Assembly: GCA_001704765.1 (NCBI GenBank)
Contig: MBFK01000183.1
Coordinates: forward strand, 1-64,000
Direction of reading: 5' to 3'
Length of the DNA stretch: 64,000 bases
Source of the DNA: Sinorhizobium shofinae
GTDB taxonomy: Bacteria; Pseudomonadota; Alphaproteobacteria; Rhizobiales; Rhizobiaceae
The translations under genes and the position numbers were made by a program. Within the stretch, counting starts at the first letter, position 1; each line of letters starts with the position of its first letter. This document shows, in pieces, positions 36,557 to 43,713 of this stretch. Below the pieces are notes generated by a model, which saw only the letters and a list, made by a program, of their open reading frames with translations, searched no databases and had not been told where the DNA came from.

Positions 36557-37581
36557 CGCTCGCGCTCCTTCGGTTGGGGGAACGCAAGCTCATCATACTT
36601 ATTAGAAATAGTCAATAAGCTATTGATTTATTTAGCTTTTGTACACTGCTCCCCCTTTTGAACCAGCCCTCACCTTTTTCTGCCACGCCTACACGCGGTA
36701 GCCGCCCAAGCAACGCCCCCGACCATCCTCGTCCCCGGCGGGCCCTGAATGCCCACGAAAGACTGCTGGAAACCGCAAGGAAGCCCAAGGAGAAGCGAGG
36801 AACCCCGGGGAGAAGCGAGGAAGCCAAGCAGCCGCGAGATCGGCGAAGCTCCTTGAACGCCCTCCTGATCGGCCGCAGATTTCAACTCGAATGAAACGAG
36901 AAGGATCCGAAACGGCTAAGGAGGCGGCAACGACAAGCCGCCGGTCGAATCTTAGCTCCACGCGACCGACTTCGGAGTCGCAGATCCTGGCGGCGCGAAA
37001 TCCGAATCCTGGTCTCGTTTCGCTTATAACCCTAAGACCGCTCACCCCGCTTCTGTGGGGAATACAACAAGGATTCGTCCCCGCCGCCCATAAGCTTGCG
37101 CAACCTTCGCGGATGACGAACTTCGTGCGTGCAGTCCAACAAACCAGTGACACCAAGTCGCCGCTCGACAACCAAGGATTCGACTTCGGAGCTTTGCCGA
37201 CCTTTTCCGTAGCAGCATTTCCCTAGCGACCGCGCCACATCCATGGAAAGATTTCGCCAAACAAAATGCTCACCAGGTGATCATTGTGATCCATCTTCAG
37301 CAGAATGTCAATCTTTTCGAATGGCCCGGGCAATGTGGGAGGCTCACTCACGCTTGCCCACCGAAGAAGCTATACAAAACAAATTCTTGCGAGAGGTCAA
37401 GGATTCAACAATTATGGATTAGTCTTTCCCAATTGTCGTTAAGTACATTGTTGACAACACAACAACTATGGCAGCAATAACTACAATCTTTTCGTAGACG
37501 TACGAGATGTAATGGTGTACATATTTATGGTATGCTATCTGTAGCACTCAATACTGCACCAATTAGCACTGAGGTGAAGCA
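36557..37581. other. AT-rich region upstream of tnsA, no gene supported
   Basis: 1,025 bp holding the tns promoter and the candidate right end. A near-palindrome TCAATAAGCTATTGA (36612-36626) lies about 55 bp before tnsA and may be an operator. GGAGAAGCGAGGAA occurs twice (36789 and 36809). The motif CAAGGATTC occurs three times (about 37069, 37171 and 37398). CAACAATTATGG (37406-37417) and CAACAACTATGG (37460-37471) flank AATTGTCGTTAAG and could be TnsB sites. An ORF at 36891-37226 has no start signal or homology that I recognise. Confidence 0.55.
37480..37488. repeat. Candidate right terminal repeat of the Tn7-like element
   Basis: ACTACAATC, the exact inverted copy of 29991-29999. Inward of it are the near-repeats CAACAACTATGG and CAACAATTATGG, 54 bp apart, as may be expected for transposase binding sites. 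Confidence 0.5.
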
Positions 37582-37887
37582 ATGTCAGATTTGGATGCCC
37601 ACTTTTACACTTGGGCAGAGGTCTGCCTTCTCACAACACTGGCGGAATCGACCATCCGTGAAATGCAGCCGAAGGGTACCTTTCCTTGGCACGAACCTTT
37701 GTCAGATGGGCGGCGGGTCGGTTTCCAGAAGGACGAGGTCGACGACTGGCTTAAGAATCCCAAAGCTTGGAAACGCCGGAACCGTCGCCGCCTTAAGGAA
37801 GCGGCTCGCAGACGGAACGAAGGCGCGCGCAGAAGGGATGAAAACGTCGCCGACGATGCTCCGGATACCAGCATTTGGCAGCTATGA
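37582..37887 (+). CDS. AlpA-like small DNA-binding protein
   Basis: A 101-aa protein with an AlpA/excisionase-type winged helix: YTWAEVCLLTTLAESTIREM, then GRRVGFQKDEVDDWL, followed by a very basic Arg-rich tail (KRRNRRRLKEAARRR). GAGGTGAAGCA precedes the ATG at 37582. Such proteins regulate excision or transposition genes of phages and integrative elements. It lies just outside the candidate right end of the Tn7-like module and 170 bp before three 21-bp repeats that it might bind. It may belong to this or to a second, mostly lost, element. Confidence 0.8.
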   Translation: MSDLDAHFYTWAEVCLLTTLAESTIREMQPKGTFPWHEPLSDGRRVGFQKDEVDDWLKNPKAWKRRNRRRLKEAARRRNEGARRRDENVADDAPDTSIWQL

Positions 37888-38055
37888 TCGCATCAGCTTT
37901 GTTTGGATTTACACGCCCATCCAACGCAAAGTAGCGGCGCCGCAAATGCAGTTCGCGGCGCCGCTAAATATGGCGGAATTGCGGCCACACCTGATGCAAC
38001 GAGACGTGTTCATGCAGTGTAAACAATAACATAGCCCGCAGTTAAGACACGAACC

Positions 38056-38118
38056 GCGTCAAGATTCTTTGGCTTTGCGTCACCTTTTTTTGGTTTCGCG
38101 TCAAATTAGATTTGGTTC
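38056..38118 (+). repeat. Three tandem 21-bp direct repeats
   Basis: GCGTCA begins at 38056, 38077 and 38098, an exact 21-bp period. Each unit also carries T-rich sequence and TTTGG at position 13 or 14, with TTC or TTT at its end. Two helical turns between copies suggests binding sites for one protein on one face of the DNA, for example iterons, excisionase sites or transposase sites. Confidence 0.8.
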
Positions 38119-38157
38119 ACCAAGTAGAAATTTCGCCCGTAGGCATATCATTGGCAC

Positions 38158-38188
38158 TTGACCTTCCAACGGTGGGAAGCCCTATCTT
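38158..38188 (+). promoter_or_regulatory. CueR-type copper promoter of copZ
   Basis: -35 TTGACC (38158-38163) and -10 TATCTT (38183-38188) are separated by 19 bp, the long spacing used by MerR-family activators. The spacer holds the inverted repeat CTTCC...GGAAG around AACGGTG. The copZ ATG is 28 bp downstream. Confidence 0.9.
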
Positions 38189-38216
38189 CCGTTCGTACCC
38201 ATCACGGAGACAGGAA

Positions 38217-38414
38217 ATGCAGCGCTACAAGATCGAAGACATGACCTGCGGCCATTGCGCAAGCACAGTGGAGAAGGCGATTCGCGGCGTCGATCCGAAG
38301 GCCGACATCAATGTGGACCTCCGCACAAAGGAGGTCACCGTCGGGACGGTGGCCGACAGAGCGGTGATCGCGCAGGCGCTCAACGCTGCCGGTTACGAAA
38401 GTTTGCCCCTCTAG
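38217..38414 (+). CDS. copZ: Copper chaperone CopZ (HMA domain)
   Basis: A 65-aa heavy-metal-associated domain with the copper-binding MTCGHCAS (residues 9-16) and the expected beta-alpha-beta-beta-alpha-beta length. It would carry Cu(I) in the cytoplasm to CopA or CueR. The ATG at 38217 has AGGA just upstream (CAGGAA) and follows the CueR-type promoter. Confidence 0.95.
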   Translation: MQRYKIEDMTCGHCASTVEKAIRGVDPKADINVDLRTKEVTVGTVADRAVIAQALNAAGYESLPL

Positions 38415-38494
38415 GACGAATGAGCACCGCAGATACCCGGTCAATACCGGAACGTGGTCCTTTCTCCTGCGGGAGAGCAGTTCGGAGTTCGAAA

Positions 38495-39013
38495 ATGCAG
38501 GACACGCATGCTCACCATCATGGACACGCCGGGCACTCCCATGGCGGCGGCGAGCCAGCTGAGTTGCCGCCTGCGTCGCTCAACCGGCTTGCTTTTTCCG
38601 CCACTGTGCACTGCCTGACCGGCTGTGCCATCGGCGAGGTGCTGGGCATGGTCATCGGCACGGCGCTTGGTTGGGGCAACGGCGAAACCATCGCGCTGGC
38701 GGTGTTGCTGGCCTTCCTCTTCGGCTACGGGCTGACGATGTTCCCTCTCCTTCGGGCCGGCCTAGAGTTTGCGACCGTGCTCAAGCTGGCGCTCGCCTCC
38801 GACACCGCGTCAATCGCCATCATGGAGGTGGTCGACAACACAGTGATGCTGGCGATCCCCGGCGCCATGGATGCAGGGCTCGGCTCGGCGCTCTTCTGGA
38901 TCAGCCTGACGGTCTCGCTCCTCGTCGCCGGTGCCGCTGCCTTTCCGGTCAATCGTTGGCTGATCGGCGGCGCAATGGGGCATGCCGTCATCCATGCCCA
39001 TCACCGACATTGA
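38495..39013 (+). CDS. DUF4396 membrane protein with His-rich N-terminus
   Basis: A 172-aa protein beginning MQDTHAHHHGHAGHSHGGG, a likely metal-binding leader, followed by about four helices (CLTGCAIGEVLGMVIGTALGWG, AVLLAFLFGYGLTMF and others). It matches the DUF4396 family, which I recall in copper and other metal operons. The ATG at 38495 has GGAG about 16 nt upstream; an earlier in-frame ATG at 38420 would add 25 residues without similarity. It is transcribed with copZ. A copper-handling role is inferred from histidines and context. Confidence 0.85.
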   Translation: MQDTHAHHHGHAGHSHGGGEPAELPPASLNRLAFSATVHCLTGCAIGEVLGMVIGTALGWGNGETIALAVLLAFLFGYGLTMFPLLRAGLEFATVLKLALASDTASIAIMEVVDNTVMLAIPGAMDAGLGSALFWISLTVSLLVAGAAAFPVNRWLIGGAMGHAVIHAHHRH

Positions 39014-39043
39014 GGTTCGTCCCAATATTTCTGAAGGCTAACC

Positions 39044-39074
39044 TTGACCTTCCCATCGTTGGAAGCCCCATCCT
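39044..39074 (+). promoter_or_regulatory. CueR-type copper promoter of copA
   Basis: -35 TTGACC (39044-39049), 19-bp spacer with CTTCCC...GGAAG dyad, -10 CATCCT (39069-39074). It is nearly identical to the copZ promoter, so both units should answer to the CueR encoded downstream. Confidence 0.88.
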
Positions 39075-39181
39075 CTACAGTGCCGTGTGTCTTATCAGAC
39101 GCACAAAAGTCGCTGTAGCACTTTGAATTGCTGCATGTTTTCATCCTTAGATCGGCTCCGATCTAAGGAAACATGCAGTAG
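39075..39181. repeat. RIME-type palindromic element in the copA leader
   Basis: A mosaic of two hairpins. CTACAG (39075) pairs with CTGTAG (39113-39118) around GTGTGTC/GACGCAC. A second stem runs from CTGCATGTTT (39131) to AAACATGCAG (39169-39178), with an inner CCTTAGATC/GATCTAAGG. I recognise this pattern as the Rhizobium intergenic mosaic element common in Sinorhizobium. It starts at the base after the copA -10 box, so it would be transcribed. Confidence 0.85.
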
Positions 39182-39207
39182 GCAGACACATCGCAAGGAA
39201 TATAACC

Positions 39208-41706
39208 ATGGCATCCCCGAGTGCCGCCAGAACAAGAAATGCAGAAGACATGCAAAGGGTGAGCCTATCGGTCGAGGGCATGAACTGCGCCTCCTGCGTG
39301 GCTCGCGTCGAGAAGGCGATCAGCGCCGTGCCGGGCGTGGTTTCAGCTTCCGTCAATCTGGCAACGGAGCGCGCCGACGTCCGCTTCGATGAGACGGCGA
39401 AACCATCCGAGATCATCAAGGCGATCGAGAATCTCGGCTACGGAGCGGTTGAAGACACGCTCGAGCTCGGCATCGAGGGGATGAGTTGCGCGTCCTGTGT
39501 AGGGCGCGTCGAGAAGGCGCTCAAGGGCGTTCCCGGCGTTGTCGAGGCAAATGTCAATCTTGCGAGCGAGAGAGCCTCAATCCGTCTGGTCAAGGGGCTT
39601 GCATCCTCGGATATGCTGTTGGAAGCGGTTCGCGGCGCTGGCTACGAGGCACATCAACTCGGCAATGATCAACATATCGACCGCGAGGCGGAGAAGCGCG
39701 ATAAGGAGCTCAGGCGGCTGCAGCGGGACTTCCTGATCGCCGCCCTCCTGACGCTTCCTGTCGTCGTCCTCGAAATGGGCTCGCACTTCGTGCCGGCGAT
39801 CCATGATTTCGTGATGGCCCGTATCGGCATGGAGGAGAGCTGGTACCTGCAGTTCGCTCTCGCGACGAGCGTTCTGTTTGGCCCCGGCCTGCGCTTTTTC
39901 GCGAAGGGCGTGCCGGCGCTGCTGCGCGCCGCGCCCGACATGAATTCGCTGGTGGCGATCGGGACGGCGGCCGCCTGGGGCTATTCCGTCGTCGCGACCT
40001 TTGCGTTCGGGCTTCTGCCGGCAGGGACGGCCAATGTCTATTATGAGGCGGCAGCCGTAATCGTCACGCTGATCCTGCTTGGACGGCTGCTCGAGGCGCG
40101 CGCCAAGGGCCGCACATCGGAGGCGATCAAGCATCTGATGGGCCTGCAGCCGAAGACTGCGCGCGTCCGGCGCGATGAAGAGACGGTGGAGATCCCTATT
40201 ACCGAAGTGCGCGCCGGCGACATGGTGCTGGTGCGTCCCGGCGAGAAGGTTGCCGTCGACGGCATGATCGTCGAGGGCGACTCCTATGTCGATGAATCGA
40301 TGATCACCGGCGAGCCCGTGCCGGTTGAAAAGACGAGGGGATCGGACGTCGTCGGCGGCACGATCAACAAGACCGGCGCCTTCACCTTCCGCGCCACAAA
40401 GGTCGGTGCCGATACGGTCCTTGCCCAAATCATCCGAATGGTCGAGCAGGCGCAAGGGGCGAAACTGCCGATCCAGGCGCTTGTCGATCGCGTCACAGCC
40501 TGGTTCGTGCCGGTCGTGATGGCCGTCGCCGTGGTGACTTTTCTGGTCTGGCTCTTGATCGGACCGGATCCTGCCCTGACCTTCGCACTCGTCAACGGCG
40601 TCGCGGTGCTGATCATCGCCTGCCCCTGTGCGATGGGCCTCGCCACGCCGACCTCGATCATGGTCGGCACCGGCCGGGCCGCCGAAATGGGCGTGCTTTT
40701 CCGCAAGGGCGAAGCATTGCAGACCTTGCGCAATGCCGAAATCATCGCGGTCGACAAGACCGGCACGCTGACCAAGGGGCGGCCGGAACTGACCGACCTC
40801 AACACCGCCCCGGGCTTCGATCGCAATTCCGTGCTGGCCCTGGTCGCCGCCGCAGAGGCGCGCTCCGAGCACCCGATTGCCGAAGCCATCGTTTCCGCGG
40901 CCAAGGCCACAGGGCTCGCAATGAGCGACCCCGACAAATTCGAGGCGATTCCGGGCTTCGGCACCAGGGCCGAGGTCGCCGAAAAGACCGTCCATGTCGG
41001 CGCCGACAGACTGATGGCGCGCCTCGGGCTCGACGTTTCGGTTTTTGCCTCGGAGGCCGCCCGGCTCGGCGACGAAGGCAAGAGCCCGCTCTATGCCGCG
41101 ATCGACCAGAGGCTCGCCGCTATAATCGCAGTTGCCGATCCGGTAAAGGAGACGACACCACAAGCAGTCCGCGCGTTGCATGATCTCGGCCTGAAGATCG
41201 CGATCGTCACCGGCGACAACCGCCGGACTGCAGAGGCTATCGCGCGCACGCTTGGCATCGATGAGGTTCTCGCCGAGGTATTGCCGGACGGCAAGGTCGC
41301 GGCAGTGAGGCGCTTGCAGGCGGATGGCCGCAACGTCGCCTTCGTCGGGGACGGTATCAACGACGCGCCGGCGCTTGCCGCCGCCGATGTCGGGATTGCG
41401 ATCGGCACGGGAACCGACATTGCGATCGAAAGCGCCGATGTCGTGCTGATGTCCGGCGATCTACTTGGCGTGCCGAATGCGCTTGCGCTTTCCAAGGCGA
41501 CGATCCGCAACATCAAGGAGAACCTGTTCTGGGCCTTTGCCTATAACGTGGTGCTGATTCCGGTGGCCGCCGGAACGCTCTATCCCACCTATGGCGTGCT
41601 GCTCTCGCCAGTCTTTGCCGCCGGTGCGATGGCACTTTCCAGCGTCTTCGTGGTCGGCAATGCCCTGCGCCTCAAACGTTTCCGAGGTCTTCAGCGGCAG
41701 GCGTGA
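39208..41706 (+). CDS. copA: Copper-exporting P1B-type ATPase CopA
   Basis: An 832-aa heavy-metal ATPase with two N-terminal HMA domains (MNCASC near residue 29 and MSCASC near 97) and eight membrane helices. The transport motif is ACPCAMGLATP, the phosphorylation site DKTGTLTKG, with SEHPIAEAI and GDGINDAPAL for nucleotide binding and the hinge. It exports Cu(I) from the cytoplasm to the periplasm. AAGGAAT precedes the ATG at 39208. The length and the intact motifs indicate a working enzyme. The cueR open frame begins 4 bp before its stop, but the true cueR start is further on. Confidence 0.97.
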   Translation: MASPSAARTRNAEDMQRVSLSVEGMNCASCVARVEKAISAVPGVVSASVNLATERADVRFDETAKPSEIIKAIENLGYGAVEDTLELGIEGMSCASCVGRVEKALKGVPGVVEANVNLASERASIRLVKGLASSDMLLEAVRGAGYEAHQLGNDQHIDREAEKRDKELRRLQRDFLIAALLTLPVVVLEMGSHFVPAIHDFVMARIGMEESWYLQFALATSVLFGPGLRFFAKGVPALLRAAPDMNSLVAIGTAAAWGYSVVATFAFGLLPAGTANVYYEAAAVIVTLILLGRLLEARAKGRTSEAIKHLMGLQPKTARVRRDEETVEIPITEVRAGDMVLVRPGEKVAVDGMIVEGDSYVDESMITGEPVPVEKTRGSDVVGGTINKTGAFTFRATKVGADTVLAQIIRMVEQAQGAKLPIQALVDRVTAWFVPVVMAVAVVTFLVWLLIGPDPALTFALVNGVAVLIIACPCAMGLATPTSIMVGTGRAAEMGVLFRKGEALQTLRNAEIIAVDKTGTLTKGRPELTDLNTAPGFDRNSVLALVAAAEARSEHPIAEAIVSAAKATGLAMSDPDKFEAIPGFGTRAEVAEKTVHVGADRLMARLGLDVSVFASEAARLGDEGKSPLYAAIDQRLAAIIAVADPVKETTPQAVRALHDLGLKIAIVTGDNRRTAEAIARTLGIDEVLAEVLPDGKVAAVRRLQADGRNVAFVGDGINDAPALAAADVGIAIGTGTDIAIESADVVLMSGDLLGVPNALALSKATIRNIKENLFWAFAYNVVLIPVAAGTLYPTYGVLLSPVFAAGAMALSSVFVVGNALRLKRFRGLQRQA

Positions 41707-41795
41707 ACGGGGCAGCGATGAGCGGGCGCCATTGGCGTCCGCTCCAGGGAAGTCCTATATTTTGGCATATCTGCCGCTGGATGAAAGAGGATGTC

Positions 41796-42281
41796 ATGAA
41801 TATCGGCGATCTTGCGCGCGCTTCGAGCGTTTCGGCGAAGATGATCCGTTATTACGAAAAGATCGGTCTCATCCCGACGGCCGACAGAGGCCAGTCCGGC
41901 TATCGCAATTACGGCGACAACGACGTCCATACGCTGCGGTTCATCCGGCGGGCCCGCGACCTTGGCTTTACCGTCGAGCAGATGGCGGACCTGCTAGCGC
42001 TGTGGCGCGATCGCTCGCGCGCCAGCAGCGAGGTGAAGAAGATCGCGCTCGATCAAGTCGCAATTCTTGAACGCAAGGCAGAAGAGTTGAAGGCGATGAG
42101 CCGAACGCTCAAACACCTTGCCGCCCATTGCCACGGTGATGCGCGTCCGGATTGTCCGATCCTCGATGACCTTGCCGATCCGGAAAAACTGCCGGAGAAG
42201 CCGCTCGAGCCGGCCAGGTTCGGCCGCGGCGGTGTCGAGCCGGTGCGCGGCGTGCGGCGAACTGGTGCATCGACACGCTGA
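41796..42281 (+). CDS. cueR: MerR-family copper-responsive regulator CueR
   Basis: A 161-aa MerR-type activator starting at the ATG at 41796 (MNIGDLARASSVSAKMIRYY), with AAAGAGG upstream; the open frame from 41703 is too long for the family. The metal-binding loop has the two cysteines in HCHGDARPDCPI near residues 112-120, as in Cu(I) sensors. It should activate the two 19-bp-spacer promoters upstream of copZ and copA. A possible sigma70 promoter for cueR itself (TTGGCG at 41732, TATATT at 41756) lies after copA. The C-terminus is about 25 residues longer than in E. coli CueR. Confidence 0.95.
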   Translation: MNIGDLARASSVSAKMIRYYEKIGLIPTADRGQSGYRNYGDNDVHTLRFIRRARDLGFTVEQMADLLALWRDRSRASSEVKKIALDQVAILERKAEELKAMSRTLKHLAAHCHGDARPDCPILDDLADPEKLPEKPLEPARFGRGGVEPVRGVRRTGASTR

Positions 42282-42360
42282 CCATCCCGGGCGCCGAATG
42301 AGATGCGATCGACAGCGAATCACGTTGCTAAAGCGAATAGCGTCAGAAAAGGAGTGACCC

Positions 42361-42836
42361 ATGACCATGCGACGCAGAGATTTCCTGGGCGGTACTCTGG
42401 CAGGCGCATTCCTCGTCTTGCTCGGTTCCCGCATCGCGCTGGCACAAGTGCCGGGCGCATGGTGATCTACAAGGACCCGCTCTGTAGCTGCTGCGAAAGC
42501 TGGGCGGCAGCCATGAGGGCAGCGGGCTTCGCGGTCGAAGTCCATAACGAGACCGACATGACGGCGATCAAACGCCGCTTTGCCATTCCGGCGGATATGG
42601 AGGCCTGTCATACCGCCACGCTCGACGGCTACCTGATTGAAGGACACGTGCCGCTCGGGGCGATCAAGAAACTAATGGCTGAGCGTCCGGATATTGCGGG
42701 TCTCGCCGTACCTGGCATGCCTGCAGGTTCGCTCGGCATGGGAGACGATCCCCAAGCCGCCTATGAAGTATATGCGTTAAGCAAGATACCCGGCGCGGCG
42801 CCGACCGTTTTCCATAGCGTTCGCCCGGCAACGTAA
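42361..42836 (+). pseudogene. DUF411 copper-binding protein, signal peptide out of frame
   Basis: ATG 42361 (GGAGTGACCC upstream) opens a 34-codon frame with a Tat-type signal, RRRDFLGGTLAGAFLVLLG...ALA, ending at TGA 42463. The DUF411 domain (MVIYKDPLCSCCESWAAAMR...) follows in the -1 frame from ATG 42459 to 42836. One missing C in GGGCGC at about 42453-42458 would fuse them as ...AQVPGRMVIYKDPLC. As read, the metal-binding domain can only be made without a signal, or not at all. These proteins are normally periplasmic and bind copper via CxxC and methionine/histidine residues. A sequencing error cannot be ruled out. Confidence 0.82.
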
Positions 42837-42838
42837 AA

Positions 42839-42857
42839 CGCCGTCCTTCGCGGCGTC
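42839..42857 (-). terminator. Terminator after the FkbM methyltransferase gene
   Basis: ACGCCG (42839-42844) and CGGCGT (42852-42857) with a 7-nt loop. On the minus strand TTTTACG follows the stem, 8 bp past the methyltransferase stop. It may also stop the convergent DUF411 transcript. Confidence 0.75.
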
Positions 42858-42864
42858 CCTTCAC

Positions 42865-43614
42865 TCACTTGGCAAGGAAGAGCAGGTCGAAGCCTCTGAG
42901 TTCGCGCCGGGCGATCGACTTGCGCATTGCCCTAAAGATTGCCGACCGATTCTCCAGACGAAATCCGCGAAAGCTTCGGATCAGCCGCACCGTCGCCGCC
43001 ATGGTCCGTATCAACCGCAGCACGGCGGGGCCGGAAAGCGAGGCAGCCAAGATCTGCGGATGCACTGCCAAGAGCACGCCCGCCGCTCTCTTCCGGTCGA
43101 TTGCTTTGAACTGGTCGAGGGCCTTGTATTCGTAGCCTTCGATGTCGATTTTGAAGCAGAGGCGCTCGGTCTTCGCCATCGCCTGAAGCTTCTGGATTGT
43201 TACGGTCTCGGCGGTAATCGCGATGCCGGTGTCGTCGGCGATCAGCGCCGAGGTCTCCGAACTGCCGAAGCCGCCTCCGACGGAGTGAAGTACGAGGCAC
43301 TCGTCTTGCGAAAGCGCAGCGTTGACGAGTGTCACGTCGCCGGCGTTGTCAGCCTTCATCTGCGTCAGGATGTCAAAACACACCGGATCGGGCTCGACGA
43401 CAATGACATTGTTTGCGGTCTGAGCCGCCCAATAGGGTGTAACGCCGATCCAGCCGCCGATATCGATGAAGGTCGTCTCTTCATCGACCAGGCGCGCGAT
43501 GTTCTGAAAGGTGCCGGGCTCCCACTGACCCGCCTGCAGGCGTGCGAAAAAGCGCTTCTTTTCCGGCCTGTCGGGGAAGTAAACGGTCTTGTCGAAATAT
43601 CTTATAGCGCGCAT
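42865..43614 (-). CDS. FkbM-family methyltransferase
   Basis: A 249-aa SAM-dependent methyltransferase of the FkbM type. The glycine-rich SAM motif is FIDIGGWIGVTPYW near residue 49, then VVEPDPVCFDIL near 71 and the family signature KIDIEGYEYKALDQF near 156. Such enzymes often O-methylate sugars in surface polysaccharides. The polysaccharide-related genes further right are compatible with this. Standalone gene with its own terminator. Confidence 0.9.
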   Translation of the reverse strand: MRAIRYFDKTVYFPDRPEKKRFFARLQAGQWEPGTFQNIARLVDEETTFIDIGGWIGVTPYWAAQTANNVIVVEPDPVCFDILTQMKADNAGDVTLVNAALSQDECLVLHSVGGGFGSSETSALIADDTGIAITAETVTIQKLQAMAKTERLCFKIDIEGYEYKALDQFKAIDRKRAAGVLLAVHPQILAASLSGPAVLRLIRTMAATVRLIRSFRGFRLENRSAIFRAMRKSIARRELRGFDLLFLAK

Positions 43615-43627
43615 CGCGCCTCTCTAC

Positions 43628-43667
43628 TGCATGATTCCGGAAATCGGAACCGGAATAAATTCATGCA
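43628..43667. repeat. Small palindromic element
   Basis: TGCATGA (43628-43634) and TCATGCA (43661-43667) enclose TTCCGG and CCGGAA. It lies just upstream of the FkbM gene. The pattern resembles rhizobial intergenic palindromes but is shorter than the RIME at 39075-39181. Confidence 0.6.
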
Positions 43668-43713
43668 GCCGCTCAAAGGGCGGCGGACAGACCATCGGGA
43701 ATGTGCAAAAGCC

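Larger units (their letters stand above)
29994..37485 (-). mobile_element. Tn7-like transposition module (tnsABC-tniQ), minimal
   Basis: Four leftward genes, tnsA, tnsB, tnsC and tniQ/tnsD, overlap or nearly abut, in Tn7 order. The left limit is placed where a hydrolase gene is interrupted, and the right limit at the matching inverted repeat. No cargo lies between tniQ and the left limit. Base composition of the tns genes and of 36,560-37,580 is clearly more AT-rich than the flanks. No 5-bp target duplication is seen (GTGAT on the left, ATCTT on the right), so the exact ends are provisional. Confidence 0.75.
37888..38216. other. Intergenic region with 21-bp repeats and copper promoter
   Basis: 329 bp without a gene. 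A GC-rich imperfect inverted repeat (GGCGCCGCAAATGCAG / CGGCGCCGC, about 37936-37965) just after the AlpA-like gene may be its terminator. Three tandem repeats and the copZ promoter follow. Confidence 0.6.

Noticed and set aside
36891..37226. 111-codon frame between tnsA and the AlpA-like gene
   Set aside because: No ribosome-binding site or motif; it crosses repeated sequences and has low-complexity composition.
36557..38216. Possible CRISPR array or guide RNA making the Tn7-like element a CRISPR-associated transposon
   Set aside because: No repeat of 25-40 bp with spacers is visible, no cas genes are present, and the TniQ is TnsD-sized. The 21-bp repeats have no spacers.
39577..41181. 534-codon open frame opposite copA
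   Set aside because: It is the antisense shadow of a high-GC P-type ATPase gene, with composition typical of such shadows and no recognisable domain.
38217..42836. Copper genes as cargo of the Tn7-like element
   Set aside because: They lie on the tnsA side, outside the candidate right end. Cargo of Tn7-like elements is normally on the tniQ side.
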